Shown: positions 42,429 through 53,657, numbered from the stretch's first letter. The stretch is 64,000 nucleotides of DNA from Zeimonas sediminis (GCF_023721795.1 NZ_JAMQYE010000002.1:310001-374000); one strand, 5' to 3'. The notes: a model not told the origin generated them from the sequence alone. Translations and numbers: made by a program.

Positions 42429-43637
42429 ATGAAGATCACCCGCTGCACCAGCCGGATCGTCGACATCCCCACCGTACGCGCACACAAGCTGGCGTTCGGG
42501 GCGGTGCGAACCCAGACCTACGTGATCGTGGAGATCGCGCTGGACGACGGCGCGATCGGCTTCGGCGAGGCGGCGACCATAGGCGGCGCCTCGTGGAGCG
42601 AGGAGTCGCCGGAGAGCATCAGGCACATCGTCGACGACTACCTCGCCCCGGCGATCCTGGGCACGGACCCGCGCCATTTCGAGCGCCAGCTCGAGCTGTT
42701 CGAGCGGCTCTGCAAGGGCAACCGGTTCGCGAAGGCGGCCGTCGAGATGGCGATGATCGACGCGGTGTCGCGCGCCGTCGGGCTGCCGGCCTGGCAGTTG
42801 CTGGGCGGCAAGCTGCACGATCGCCTGCCGCTCGCGTGGACGCTCGCCACCGGCAACCCCGAACTGGACATCGCCGAGGCCGAGCGCAAGCTGGCCGAAG
42901 GCAAGCACCGGCTGTTCAAGATCAAGATCGGCTCGGGTCGCCCCGAGGACGACGTCGCGCGGGTGGCCGCGATCGCCCGGGCACTCGGCGATCGCGCCGA
43001 GATCCGGGTCGACGTGAACCAGGCCTGGGACTGGCTGGCCGCACGCCGCTGGGTGCCCGCGCTCGGCGACGCCGGTGTGGCGATGGCCGAGCAGCCGGTG
43101 GCGCGCTGGCAGACCGAGCTGCTGCGCGAGCTCTGCGCGCGAGAGTCCGGCCCGGCGATCATGGCCGACGAGAGCGTCTGCTCGCCCCAGGACGCGTTGA
43201 GCCTGGCGGCCAGCCGGGCGGCGCATGTGTTCTCGCTGAAGGTGACCAAGCACGGCGGACTCACGAACACGCGAAAGGTCGCGGCGGTGGCCGAAGCGGC
43301 AGGCATCGCCTGCTACGGCGGCACCATGCTGGAAACCTCCCTGGGTAGCGCCGCGTCCGCCCACGTGTTCTGCGGGATCCCCGGGCTCACCGCCGGCTGC
43401 GAGCTGTTCGGCCCGATGCTGCTGGTCGAGGACATCGTGACCGAGCCGCTCCGCGCGAAGGACTTCTGCCTGGAGATGCCCGACGGCCCCGGCTTCGGCG
43501 TCGAGGTCGACCGCGAGAAGCTGGACGCCTTCGACCGCGACCGCCGTGAGCGTCGGCCGATCCGTGTCGACCTGGGCGCAGCGCCACGGACGCAGACCGC
43601 CACGGCCGACACGACCGAAACGCCCGAGGAGAACTGA
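42429..43637 (+). CDS. catB: Muconate cycloisomerase (enolase superfamily, CatB-like)
   Basis: 402 residues from the ATG at 42429. Enolase-superfamily muconate-lactonising enzyme of the catechol branch of the beta-ketoadipate pathway. Catalytic pattern is complete: Lys164 and Lys166 (FKIKIG), metal ligands Asp195 (VDVNQ), Glu221 (EQPV) and Asp247 (ADES), and Lys271 (SLKVTK), with spacing matching the Pseudomonas enzyme. About 20 extra residues trail at the C-terminus (QTATADTTETPEEN). It is divergent from LysR and 1 base before catC. Chloromuconate cycloisomerase is an alternative that sequence alone cannot exclude. Confidence 0.9.
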   Translation: MKITRCTSRIVDIPTVRAHKLAFGAVRTQTYVIVEIALDDGAIGFGEAATIGGASWSEESPESIRHIVDDYLAPAILGTDPRHFERQLELFERLCKGNRFAKAAVEMAMIDAVSRAVGLPAWQLLGGKLHDRLPLAWTLATGNPELDIAEAERKLAEGKHRLFKIKIGSGRPEDDVARVAAIARALGDRAEIRVDVNQAWDWLAARRWVPALGDAGVAMAEQPVARWQTELLRELCARESGPAIMADESVCSPQDALSLAASRAAHVFSLKVTKHGGLTNTRKVAAVAEAAGIACYGGTMLETSLGSAASAHVFCGIPGLTAGCELFGPMLLVEDIVTEPLRAKDFCLEMPDGPGFGVEVDREKLDAFDRDRRERRPIRVDLGAAPRTQTATADTTETPEEN

Positions 43638-43638
43638 G

Positions 43639-43917
43639 ATGCTGTTCCTGGTCCGCATGGACGTCCACCTGCCCGCCGACATGCCTCGCGAGGCCGCCGA
43701 GGCGATCAAGGCCGAAGAAAAGGCCTACGCCCAGCGGCTGCAGCACGAGGGGAAGTGGCTGCACCTGTATCGGGTGGTCGGCGAGTACGCGAACTACAGT
43801 GTGTTCGACGTCGAGTCGAACGACGCGCTGCACGCGACGCTGTCCGCCCTCCCGCTCTTTCCGTACATGAAGATCCACGTGACCCCGCTGGCCCGCCATC
43901 CGTCGGCGATCGCCTGA
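43639..43917 (+). CDS. catC: Muconolactone delta-isomerase
   Basis: 92 residues, full length for CatC. Isomerises muconolactone to beta-ketoadipate enol-lactone. MLFLVRMDVHLPADM at the N-terminus, EKAYAQRLQHEGKWLHLYRVVGEYANYSVFDVES in the middle and a C-terminal PLFPYMKIHVTPLARHPS block match the family. GAGGAG precedes the ATG at 43639, which lies 1 base after the catB stop. The frame stays open upstream within catB, but that is not the start. Confidence 0.94.
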   Translation: MLFLVRMDVHLPADMPREAAEAIKAEEKAYAQRLQHEGKWLHLYRVVGEYANYSVFDVESNDALHATLSALPLFPYMKIHVTPLARHPSAIA

Positions 43918-43946
43918 AGTCACGACCAGACCGAGGAGAAATCCGA

Positions 43947-44930
43947 ATGAAGATCCGCAAATTCCTGGCCGCGCTGCTCGCCGCCGCGTCGCTCGCGTCG
44001 GTGGCAGCCACCGCCCCGGCTCTCGCAGCCGGCTATCCGTCGAAGGCGGTCCGCTGGGTCGTCCCCTTCCCGCCCGGAGGCGCGATGGACAACATCGCGC
44101 GAACGCTCGGCGAAGAGCTGCAGAAGAAGCTGGGGCAGCCCTTCGTCGTCGAGAACAGGCCCGGCGCCGGCGGCAACATCGGCGTCGACTCGGTGGCCCG
44201 TGCGCCCGCCGACGGCTACACGATGATGATCGTGGCCAACGGGATGGCGGTTAACCAGTTCCTCTACACGAAGCTCAACCACGACCCGGTCAAGGACTTC
44301 ACGCCGGTGTCGCTGCTCGCCGTGGTGCCGAACGTCCTGGTCGTGAACACCGGCCGGCTCGACGTGAAGACCCTCGGCGAGGTGATCGAGCGCGCGAAGG
44401 CGAACCCCGGGAAGTTCACCTATGCCTCGGCCGGCACCGGAACGTCGATCCACCTTGCCGCCGAACTGTTCGCGTCGATGGCGAAGGTCGACATGCTGCA
44501 CGTGCCCTACAAGGGCAGCGGCCCGGCGGTCGCGGACCTGCTGGGCGGACAGGTCGACTACATGTTCGACAGCGTCACCTCCGCGCGCCCGCACATCCTG
44601 TCGGGCAAGCTTCGTCCGATCGCGGTGACCACGGCGAAGCGCTCGTCGATGCTGCCCGATGTGCCGACGGTCGCGGAAGCCGGCCTGCCCGGCTACGAGC
44701 TGGCGCCGTGGTTCGCGGTGTTCATGCCCGCCGGCACGCCCAAGGAGATCGTCGACACGATGCAGCGCGAACTCGTCGCGGCCATGAACCTGCCCGCGGT
44801 CAAGGAGCGCTTCGCGACGATCGGCGCCGAGCCGATCGGCAGCAGCCCCGAGCAGCTCGACGCCCACCTGAAGGCCGAGATCGCCAAGTGGGGCGTGGTC
44901 CTGAAGGAGCGCGGCATCAGCCCGAAGTGA
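43947..44930 (+). CDS. Bug family tripartite tricarboxylate-type solute receptor
   Basis: 327 residues. Signal peptide to about residue 27 (LASVAATAPALA), then the Bug fold: YPSKAVRWVVPFPPGGAMDNIAR, ENRPGAGGNIGVDSVARAPADGYT, VPYKGSGPAVADLLGGQVDYMFD. It is one of the many periplasmic ligand receptors typical of Burkholderiales. No TctA/TctB transporter genes are adjacent, so this may be an orphan receptor using a distant transporter. GAGGAG precedes the ATG; the catC stop is 29 bases earlier. The catBC linkage suggests an aromatic acid or muconate as ligand, but that is inference. Confidence 0.92.
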   Translation: MKIRKFLAALLAAASLASVAATAPALAAGYPSKAVRWVVPFPPGGAMDNIARTLGEELQKKLGQPFVVENRPGAGGNIGVDSVARAPADGYTMMIVANGMAVNQFLYTKLNHDPVKDFTPVSLLAVVPNVLVVNTGRLDVKTLGEVIERAKANPGKFTYASAGTGTSIHLAAELFASMAKVDMLHVPYKGSGPAVADLLGGQVDYMFDSVTSARPHILSGKLRPIAVTTAKRSSMLPDVPTVAEAGLPGYELAPWFAVFMPAGTPKEIVDTMQRELVAAMNLPAVKERFATIGAEPIGSSPEQLDAHLKAEIAKWGVVLKERGISPK

Positions 44931-44948
44931 GCCGCCCCCCGGCGCGAA

Positions 44949-46268
44949 TCAGGTGAAGCCGTCGACGCCGCGAGCCGTCGGCGGCTTCATGCATCCTCCG
45001 GCGATCCACACCCCCGCCACCGCCCGGTCGTCGCCCAGCATCGTCAGCGCGAACAGCCGCTCCTCGAGGCTCCCGGCCTGCGCGGTGCGCCGCGCCAGCA
45101 GCGGCGTGGCGGCCGGGTCCAGCGCCACGAAGTCCGCCTCCCGGCCCGGCTCGAAGCTGCCGATCCGGTCGTCCAGCCCGATGGCCTGCGCGGCGCCGTG
45201 CGTGGCCAGCCACAGCGCACGCAGGCCCGACAGCGCCTGGCGCTGCAGCCGCATCACGTCGTGCGCGGCCGCCAGCGTTCGCAGCATCGAGAAGCTGGTG
45301 CCGCCGCCCACGTCGGTGGCCGGCGCGTAGCGCAGCCCCTGTCGATCGGCGGCCGCGGCATCGAACAGGCCGCTGCCCAGGAACAGGTTCGAGGTCGGGC
45401 AGAAGGCGACCGTCGCGCCGCTCGCGGCCAGGCGCTCGCGGTCGGCATCGTCGAGATGGATGCCGTGCGCCCAAACGCTGCGGCCGCGCAGCAGACCGAA
45501 GCGGTCGTAGACGTCGGTGTAGCTGCGCGCGTCCGGGAACAGCCCGGCGACCCAGCGCAGCTCGTCGGCGTTCTCGGCAAGGTGCGACTGCAGCCAGACG
45601 CCCGGATGCTCGTCGAGCAGCCTCGCGCAGGCGGCCAGCTGCGCCGGGGTAGAGGTGGGCGCGAAACGCGGCGTGACCGCGTAGCCGAGCCGGCCCGCGC
45701 CGTGCCAGCGCTCGATCAGCGCGCGGGTCTCGGCCGTGCCCGACTCGGCGGTCTCGCACAGGTCGGCCGGGCAGTTGCGGTCCATCAGCACCTTGCCGGC
45801 GATCAGCCGCATGTTGCGGGCGCGCGCCGCCTGCATGATCGCGTCGACCGAGACCGGATGCACGGTGGCCCATACCATCGCGGTCGTCGTGCCGTTGCGC
45901 AGCAGTTCGTCCAGGAAGAAGCCCGCGACCTCGGCCGCGTGGCCGGGGTCGGCGAAGCGCCGCTCCGCCGGAAAGGTGTAGCGCTCGAGCCAATCGAGCA
46001 GGCCCGGGGCGGGCGAGGCGACGATGTCGGTCTGCGGATAGTGGACGTGCGCGTCGACGAAACCGGGCACCAGGATGCGGCCGCGCAGGTCGCGGACCGG
46101 CGTGTCGCCGATGCGAGCGGCCAGCGCGTCGAAGGGGCCGAGCTCCTGCACGCGCCCGTCGCCCACGACCAGCAGGCCGTCGGCGAAGTGCCGGCAGGCC
46201 GCCTCGCCGTCGCGCAGCGGATCGCCGGTGAAGTCGACGATCTCGCCGCGGTACGCGGCACGCCGCAT
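44949..46268 (-). CDS. guaD: Guanine deaminase
   Basis: 439 residues, amidohydrolase family. Zinc site: His74 and His76 in DAHVHYPQTD, His in QSHLAENADELRW and downstream HGIHLDD, with conserved FCPTSNLFLGSGLFD. Hydrolyses guanine to xanthine and ammonia. Its ATG overlaps the BMP stop by one base (TGATG). It is the last gene of a run with a purine-nucleoside-type ABC transporter, so it probably salvages imported guanine. Confidence 0.94.
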   Translation of the reverse strand: MRRAAYRGEIVDFTGDPLRDGEAACRHFADGLLVVGDGRVQELGPFDALAARIGDTPVRDLRGRILVPGFVDAHVHYPQTDIVASPAPGLLDWLERYTFPAERRFADPGHAAEVAGFFLDELLRNGTTTAMVWATVHPVSVDAIMQAARARNMRLIAGKVLMDRNCPADLCETAESGTAETRALIERWHGAGRLGYAVTPRFAPTSTPAQLAACARLLDEHPGVWLQSHLAENADELRWVAGLFPDARSYTDVYDRFGLLRGRSVWAHGIHLDDADRERLAASGATVAFCPTSNLFLGSGLFDAAAADRQGLRYAPATDVGGGTSFSMLRTLAAAHDVMRLQRQALSGLRALWLATHGAAQAIGLDDRIGSFEPGREADFVALDPAATPLLARRTAQAGSLEERLFALTMLGDDRAVAGVWIAGGCMKPPTARGVDGFT

Positions 46269-47356
46269 CAGCGCTTGGGCAAGCGGCTGGCCACGCCCTG
46301 CACGTAGTAGTCCATCTTGCCCAGCTGCTCGTCGGGCATCGGGCCGCTCGCGTGGCGGGTCTTGCCGTCCTGGTCGACGACCGGCCCGGCGAAGGCGTGC
46401 AGCGCGCCGGACTTCATGTCGGCCTCGAGCTTCTCGATCTTCGCGCGCACCTCGGCCGGAACCGCCGGGTTCAGCGGGGCCAGCCTGACCATGCCGTCCT
46501 TCATGCCGCCCCACAGGCTGCCGGTCTTCCAGCTGCCCGCCATCACCTGCTCGACGGTACGCTTGTAGAACTCGCCCCAGTGGTGCGTGGTCGCGGTCAG
46601 GTGCGCCTTCGGCCCGTACTTCGACATGTCCGAGTGGTAGCCGAAGGCCCACTTGCCGCGCTCCTCGGCGGCCTGCACGACCGCGGTGGAGTCGGTGTGG
46701 TGGGTCACGATGTCGGCGTTCTGCGACATCAGCGTGTTGGCCGCCTCGCGCTCCTTGCCCGGGTCGTACCAGGAGTTCACCCAGATCACCCGCACCTCGG
46801 CGTTCGGGTTCACGCTGCGCGCCCCGCGCGCGAAGGCGTTGATTCCCTGCAGCACCTCGGGGATCGGGAAGGCGCCCACGTAGCCCAGCACGTTGGACTT
46901 CGTCATGTAGCCGGCGATCACGCCGTTCAGGTAGCGGCCCTCGTAGAAGCGGGCGTTGTAGACGCCCATGTTGCGGCCGGTCTTGTAGCCGGTCGCGTGC
47001 AGGAAGACCGTCTTCGGGAAGGCGCGGGCCACGCGCTCCACGTAGTTCATGTAGCCGAAGCTGGTCGCGAACACCAGGCCGTGGCCGCTCTGGGCCATCT
47101 CGCGGATCACCCGCTCGGCGTCGGCCCCCTCTGGCACGCTCTCGACGAAGCGGGTCTCGATCTTCGGCCCGAAGGCCTGCACGATCTCGCGACGCCCGAG
47201 CTCATGCTGGAAGGTCCAGCCGGCCTCCCCGATCGGGCTCACGTAGACGAAGCCGACCTTCAGCGGCGCGCTCGACTGCGCGCGCGCCAGGCCCGGCAGG
47301 GCCGACGCGCCTGCGGCCGCGGCGAGCAGTTTCAGCGAGGACCTGCGATCGTTCAT
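46268..47356 (-). CDS. BMP family ABC transporter substrate-binding protein
   Basis: 362 residues. Signal peptide (LKLLAAAAGASALPGLARAQ), then the BMP/PnrA fold: LKVGFVYVSPIGEAGWTFQHELGRR, NARFYEGRYLNGVIAGYMTKSNVLGYVGAFPIPEVLQGINAFARGA, NSWYDPGKEREAANTLMSQNADIVTHHTDS. BMP receptors bind nucleosides or purines. The neighbours (two permeases, double ATPase, guanine deaminase) support purine import. The stop overlaps the guaD start. Confidence 0.93.
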   Translation of the reverse strand: MNDRRSSLKLLAAAAGASALPGLARAQSSAPLKVGFVYVSPIGEAGWTFQHELGRREIVQAFGPKIETRFVESVPEGADAERVIREMAQSGHGLVFATSFGYMNYVERVARAFPKTVFLHATGYKTGRNMGVYNARFYEGRYLNGVIAGYMTKSNVLGYVGAFPIPEVLQGINAFARGARSVNPNAEVRVIWVNSWYDPGKEREAANTLMSQNADIVTHHTDSTAVVQAAEERGKWAFGYHSDMSKYGPKAHLTATTHHWGEFYKRTVEQVMAGSWKTGSLWGGMKDGMVRLAPLNPAVPAEVRAKIEKLEADMKSGALHAFAGPVVDQDGKTRHASGPMPDEQLGKMDYYVQGVASRLPKR

Positions 47357-47378
47357 CTTCTTGTCTCCGGTCGGGAAA

Positions 47379-48311
47379 TCAGGCGTCCGGCCGCCAGGGC
47401 TGGCCCAGCGATACCGGAGAATTCAGGCGGATCTTCTGTCGATTGCGCGAGATTGCCACGAGCACGATCACCGTGGCCAGATACGGCAGCGCGCTGAGGA
47501 ACTGCGAGGGGATCTCGATCTGCAGGCCCGAGCCCTGCAGGAAAAGCTGCGCGACCATGACGCCGCCGAACAGGTAGGCGCCGAAGGCGGCGCGCAAGGG
47601 GCGCCAGGTCGCGAACACGACCAGCGCCAGCGCGATCCAGCCCTTGCCGGCCACCATGCCCTCGGCCCACAGCGGCGTGTGGAACACCGACAGGAAGGCG
47701 CCGGCCACGCCGGCCATCGCCCCGCCGAACAGCGTGGCCAGCCAGCGGATCCGCAGCACCGGGTGGCCGATCGCGTGCGCCGAGGCCGGCGACTCGCCGA
47801 CCGCCCGCAGCACCAGCCCGGCCCGGCTTCGCGACAGGAACCAGGCCACCGCGGCGATCAGCAGCCAGGAAACGTAGACCAGCCACTGGTGGGAGAACAG
47901 CGCCGGCCCGAGCAGCGGCAGGTCGGCCAGCAGCGGGATCCGCGTGGCCGGCACCGCCGCCAGCGACTCGGACTCCCAGGCCTTGCCGACGAAGGCGGAC
48001 AACCCGACGCCGAAGATCGACAGCGCGAGCCCGGCGGCCACCTGGTTGGCGGTGAGCGTGAGCGCGAGGAAGGCGAAGATCGCCGACATGCCGGCCCCCG
48101 CCAGCAGGCCCGCGCCGACGCCGGCTGGTGCGCTGCCCCAGGTGTGCGCGGCGGCGAAGCCGGCCACCGCCCCGACCGCCATCATCCCCTCGACGCCCAG
48201 GTTCAGCACGCCCGCGCGCTCGGCCACCAGCTCGCCGAGCGCGGCCACGACCAGCGGCGTGCCTGCCACCACGGTGGCGAACAGGATCGCGGCGAGCAGC
48301 CCGTTCTCCAT
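47379..48311 (-). CDS. ABC transporter permease (purine/nucleoside importer, second)
   Basis: 310 residues with about eight membrane helices. LVVAALGELVAERAGVLNLGVEGMMAVGAVAGF near the start and LSRSRAGLVLRAVGESPASAHAIGHPVLRIR (EAA-like loop) match the YufQ/NupC-type permeases that partner BMP receptors. It is 22 bases before the BMP gene and 4 bases after the other permease. With that partner it forms the membrane channel. Confidence 0.92.
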   Translation of the reverse strand: MENGLLAAILFATVVAGTPLVVAALGELVAERAGVLNLGVEGMMAVGAVAGFAAAHTWGSAPAGVGAGLLAGAGMSAIFAFLALTLTANQVAAGLALSIFGVGLSAFVGKAWESESLAAVPATRIPLLADLPLLGPALFSHQWLVYVSWLLIAAVAWFLSRSRAGLVLRAVGESPASAHAIGHPVLRIRWLATLFGGAMAGVAGAFLSVFHTPLWAEGMVAGKGWIALALVVFATWRPLRAAFGAYLFGGVMVAQLFLQGSGLQIEIPSQFLSALPYLATVIVLVAISRNRQKIRLNSPVSLGQPWRPDA

Positions 48312-48315
48312 CGGC

Positions 48316-49408
48316 TCAGCCCGCCAGCCTGGGCGCGCGCAGGCGCAGCCGGTACTGCACGAAGACGTCGGCGCCCAGCAGGAAGAACAGCAGCATCCCC
48401 TGGAAGACCTTGGAGATCGACGAGGGCAGGTTCAGGTACTGCTGCGCCTGCTCGCCGCCGATGTACAGCAGCGCCATCAGCAGGCTGGCCAGCCCGATGC
48501 CCGCCGGGTGCAGCCGGCCGACGAAGGCCACGATGATCGCCGCGAAGCCGTACTGGTTGGACACGTGCTCGGTGAGCTGGCCCATCGGGCCCGCGACCTC
48601 GGCCATGCCGGCAAGGCCTGCCGCCGCGCCGCCGGCGAGCATGCCGATCCAGACCGCCCGGGCCACCGGAAAGCCGGCATAGCGCGCCGCGGCCTCGGCC
48701 TGCCCGGCCACCTGCATCTGGAAGCCGGCGAAGCTGCGCTGCATGAACACCCAGGCGGCGATCAGCGCCCCGATCGCGACCGGGAACGCGAGGTTCAGCC
48801 GCGTGCCCTCGAGCAGCAGCGGCAGCAGCGCGGCCTCCTCGAACATCACGGTCTGCGGGAAGTTGAAGCCGGCCGGGTCCTGCCAGGGTCCGTGCACCAG
48901 CCACGACGCGCCGAGCTGGGCCACGTAGACCAGCATCAGCGAGACCAGGATCTCGCTGGCGTTGAAGCGGGTCTTCAGCAGCGCCGGGATCGCCGCCCAG
49001 GCCGCGCCGCCGAGCGCGCCGGCCACGAACATCGCCGGCAGCAGCCAGGCCGCCCCGCTGTCGTGCGCGGCCAGCGCCAGGCCGGTTGCGGCGATCGCGC
49101 CGACCACGAACTGGCCTTCGGCGCCGATGTTCCACACGTTCGCGCGGAAGCCGACCGCCAGGCCCGCCGCGATCAGCGCGAGCGGCGTGGCCTTGAGCAG
49201 CAGCTCGGCGATCGCATAGCCGTCGCGCAGCGGGTTGAGGAAGAACACCGACAGGCCCTCGAGCGGGTCCTTGCCGAGCGCGAGGAAGACCGCCGCGACG
49301 CCGGCCACCGTGAGCAGCGCGGCAACGAGCGGGGAAAGCCATCGCCAGGCCGGCGACGGCGCGGGCCTCGCCTCGATGCGCGGCTGCCAGGGCCGGCGCC
49401 TCGCGCGC

Positions 49409-49419
<11 letters not shown>
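48316..49419 (-). CDS. ABC transporter permease (purine/nucleoside importer, first)
   Basis: 367 residues, about nine membrane helices, with a 25-residue Arg-rich cytoplasmic N-terminus. Family blocks: LLLKATPLALIAAGLAVGFRANVWNIGAEGQFVVGAIAATG and NRAFAGFQMQVAGQAEAAARYAGFP-like EAA loop (FAGFQMQVAGQAEAAARYAG). Partner of the next permease. The ATG at 49419 overlaps the ATPase gene end by 11 bases. Confidence 0.92.
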
Positions 49420-50926
<1,507 letters not shown>

Positions 50927-50936
50927 CGCGCGGGGC

Positions 50937-51902
50937 TCAGGCCCTGGTGGAGGCGTCCGGCGCCGGTTCGCCGCGCGCCAGGCCCTTGGGCAGCGGGAAG
51001 GTCATGTGCTCTTCCACGCCGGGCAGCGCCCGGACGCTGCCCACGCCGAGCTCGCGCAGGCGCGCGACCAGCTGCTCGACCAGCACCTCGGGTGCCGACG
51101 CCCCCGCGGTGACGCCGATCCGGCGCTTGCCGGCCAGCCAGGCGGGGTCGAGCTCGGCGGCCGAGCCGATCAGCTTCGCCTCGCAGCCGAGCTTCTCCGC
51201 GACTTCGCGCAGGCGGTTGCTGTTCGAGCTGGTGGGCGAGCCGATCACCAGCACCAGGTCGCACTGCGGGGCCATGAACTTGACCGCGTCCTGGCGGTTC
51301 TGCGTGGCGTAGCAGATGTCCTGCTTCTTGGGCTCGGCGATCGCCGGGAAGCGCGCCTTCAGCGCCTCGATGATGCCGCGGCAGTCGTCGACCGACAGCG
51401 TCGTCTGCGTGACGTAGGCCAGGCGGGACGGATCGGCGACCTGCAGCCGGGCGACGTCCTCGGTGGTCTCGACCAGATGGATGCCGTCGTCGGCCTGGCC
51501 CATCGTGCCCTCGACCTCGGGGTGGCCGGCGTGGCCGATCATGACCACCTCGCGGCCCTCGCGGCGCATCTTGGCGACCTCGACGTGCACCTTGGTGACC
51601 AGCGGGCAGGTCGCGTCGAACACCTGCAGGCCGCGCCCCTCGGCTTCGTCGCGCACCGCGCGGGACACGCCGTGCGCCGAGAAGATGACGACCGATCCGG
51701 CCGGCACCTGGTCGAGCTCGTCGACGAACACCGCGCCCTTGGCGCGCAGCTCGCCGACGACGTGGTCGTTGTGGACGATCTCGTGACGAACGTAGACCGG
51801 CGGGCCGAATCGCTCGAGCGCGCGCTCGACGATCTCGATCGCCCGGTCGACGCCGGCGCAAAAGCCCCGCGGCTGGGCGAGCAGCGCAAGCGTATCGGCC
51901 AT
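50937..51902 (-). CDS. ispH: 4-hydroxy-3-methylbut-2-enyl diphosphate reductase (HMBPP reductase)
   Basis: 321 residues. Last step of the non-mevalonate isoprenoid pathway, converting HMBPP to IPP and DMAPP with a [4Fe-4S] cluster. Ligands Cys15 ([11 protein letters not shown]), Cys99 (DATCPLVTK) and Cys197 (DICYATQN) are at the expected spacing. Glu129 (HPEVEGT) and the TSSNSNRL motif are also conserved. The ATG overlaps the fkpB stop by one base, the usual fkpB-ispH pairing. The purine transporter ATPase starts 10 bases after its stop. Confidence 0.97.
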   Translation of the reverse strand: MADTLALLAQPRGFCAGVDRAIEIVERALERFGPPVYVRHEIVHNDHVVGELRAKGAVFVDELDQVPAGSVVIFSAHGVSRAVRDEAEGRGLQVFDATCPLVTKVHVEVAKMRREGREVVMIGHAGHPEVEGTMGQADDGIHLVETTEDVARLQVADPSRLAYVTQTTLSVDDCRGIIEALKARFPAIAEPKKQDICYATQNRQDAVKFMAPQCDLVLVIGSPTSSNSNRLREVAEKLGCEAKLIGSAAELDPAWLAGKRRIGVTAGASAPEVLVEQLVARLRELGVGSVRALPGVEEHMTFPLPKGLARGEPAPDASTRA

Positions 51903-52390
51903 CAGAGGATTCCCAGGATGCGGACTTCGAAGCGCACCCGCTGGCCGGCCAGCGGGTGGTTGAAGTCGAACAGCGCGTAGCGTTCGGTGAGCTCCTTCAG
52001 CACGCCGGCGAAGCGACCGCCGTCGGCGGTCGGGAACTCGACCAGGTCGCCGGGCTGGTAATCGCTGCCCGGCTCGACGTTGGCGTCGAAGGTGGCGCGC
52101 GACAGCTTCTGGACCAGCTCCGGATTGCGCGGCCCGAAGGCGTCGTCGGCCTCGAGCTCGAAGATCTCGTGCGCGCCGTCGGCCAGGCCCAGCAGGCAAC
52201 GCTCGAGCGGCTCGGCCATCTGGCCTAGGCCCAGCTGAAGCGTGGCAGGCCGCTCGACGAAGGTATTAATGACGTCCGCCCCCGACTCGGCCAGACTGAG
52301 CCGGTAATGCAGGGTCAGGTAGGAGCCGGGCGCAACCCTCGCGGGGCTGCCGGCGTCGCCGGGCGAGGCGTCGGGCGATCGGGTGTTCAT
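51902..52390 (-). CDS. fkpB: FKBP-type peptidyl-prolyl isomerase (FkpB/SlpA)
   Basis: 162 residues. Short SlyD-like [69 protein letters not shown] with an inserted flap region, and a C-terminal [22 protein letters not shown]. An N-terminal Asp/Gly/Ser-rich stretch (about 1-20) is extra. The ATG at 52390 is used; another Met three codons upstream is possible. TGATG overlap with ispH. First gene of the minus-strand run. Confidence 0.93.
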   Translation of the reverse strand: MNTRSPDASPGDAGSPARVAPGSYLTLHYRLSLAESGADVINTFVERPATLQLGLGQMAEPLERCLLGLADGAHEIFELEADDAFGPRNPELVQKLSRATFDANVEPGSDYQPGDLVEFPTADGGRFAGVLKELTERYALFDFNHPLAGQRVRFEVRILGIL

Positions 52391-52547
52391 GCCCGCCATT
52401 CTAAGGGATGGGTGGCCGCCGCACCCGGCTGAGTGCGGGGTCTTGCCGCCGGCTCGGCCCCTGCCCTGCCTGGCCGGTTTCCTGCAGTTTCCCCGCACTC
52501 TTCCCCGAACCATTCCCGGACCCTGTCCGGACGACTCGAGCGACACC

Positions 52548-53222
52548 ATGACGATCACCGAATGGCCGACCGATCAACGTCCCCGCGAGCGCCTGCTGGC
52601 AGGCGAGGCGGCGCGGCTCTCCGACGCCGAACTGCTGGCGGTGCTGCTGCGCACCGGCATGCCGGGCCGCAGCGCGGTCGACCTGGGCAACGAGCTGCTC
52701 GCCGAATACGGCGGGCTGCGCGGGCTGCTGTCGGCCCGGCAGGAGCATGCGCTCGCCCGTCCGGGGCTAGGGCCGGCGCGCTGGGCGCTGCTGCAGGCCT
52801 CGGTCGAGCTGTCGCGGCGCTCGCTGCGCGAGGAACTGCGCGCCCGCGACTCGCTGCAGTCGCCCGGCACGGTCCGGGACTTCCTCGCCCTGTGGCTGCG
52901 CGACCGCGGCTACGAGATCTTCGCTGGGCTCTTCCTCGACAGCCAGAACCGGCTGATCTCGGCCGAAGAGCTGTTCCGCGGCACGCTGACCCAGACCGCC
53001 GTCTACCCGCGCGAAGTCGCCCGGCGGGCGCTCGAGCTGAACTGCGCGGCGATCATCTTCGCGCACAACCACCCGTCAGGCGTGGCCGAACCCAGCGCCG
53101 CCGACCGGATGCTGACCGACGCGCTGCGCGCGGCGCTGCGCCCGCTCGACATCCCGGTGCTCGACCACCTGATCGTGGCCGGCAACCGCTGTTACTCGTT
53201 CGCCGAGGCGGGGCTGCTGTAG
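52548..53222 (+). CDS. radC: RadC family protein (JAMM/MPN+ domain)
   Basis: 224 residues. N-terminal helix-hairpin-helix (PRERLLAGEAARLSDAELLAVLLRTG) and a C-terminal JAMM metalloprotease-like fold with zinc-binding His173, His175 and Asp186 in HNHPSGVAEPSAAD. The family was named for a supposed role in DNA repair that is now doubted; the biochemical function is unsettled. The ATG at 52548 gives the family N-terminus. Divergent from fkpB (157 bases between starts), upstream of rpmB. Confidence 0.94.
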   Translation: MTITEWPTDQRPRERLLAGEAARLSDAELLAVLLRTGMPGRSAVDLGNELLAEYGGLRGLLSARQEHALARPGLGPARWALLQASVELSRRSLREELRARDSLQSPGTVRDFLALWLRDRGYEIFAGLFLDSQNRLISAEELFRGTLTQTAVYPREVARRALELNCAAIIFAHNHPSGVAEPSAADRMLTDALRAALRPLDIPVLDHLIVAGNRCYSFAEAGLL

Positions 53223-53231
53223 GCGACTCAC

Positions 53232-53261
53232 TTGCCTGGCGCGGCCAGGTTCACCTATAAT
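53232..53261 (+). promoter_or_regulatory. Promoter of rpmB-rpmG
   Basis: TTGCCT (53232-53237), an 18-base spacer and a consensus TATAAT (53256-53261), starting about 120 bases before rpmB. The leader carries a hairpin (TGGATCC/GGGTCCA near 53275-53292), a possible site for ribosomal-protein feedback. Confidence 0.7.
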
Positions 53262-53386
53262 GGCGAGCTTTGCTGGATCCGAGCGGGTCCACCGCAACCC
53301 GAGCCGGGCCTCCGTACTGCGGAATTGCCCCTGGCCCTCGTGCCTGAGAGCTCCCCGTTAGCGAGATCCTGACAGGAACACTGATC

Positions 53387-53620
53387 ATGGCCAAAGTCTG
53401 CCAAGTCACCGGAAAAGCGCCGATGGTCGGCAACAACGTTTCGCACGCGAACAACAAGACCAAGCGTCGCTTCCTGCCGAACCTGCAATACCGCCGCATC
53501 TGGGTCGAGTCCGAGAAGCGCTGGGTGCGCCTGCGCATCACCAACGCCGGCCTGCGGATGATCGACAAGGTGGGCATCGACACGGTCCTGGCCGACCTGC
53601 GCGCCCGCGGCGAAGCCTGA
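53387..53620 (+). CDS. rpmB: 50S ribosomal protein L28 (bL28)
   Basis: 77 residues, full length. [38 protein letters not shown] is the bL28 N-terminus, with Lys/Arg-rich composition. rpmG follows 37 bases after the stop, the conserved pair. It lies behind a strong promoter and a 120-base leader. Confidence 0.98.
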   Translation: MAKVCQVTGKAPMVGNNVSHANNKTKRRFLPNLQYRRIWVESEKRWVRLRITNAGLRMIDKVGIDTVLADLRARGEA

Positions 53621-53657
53621 GCGATACGAAGCTCCCCGAACAAGCGAGGCAAACATC

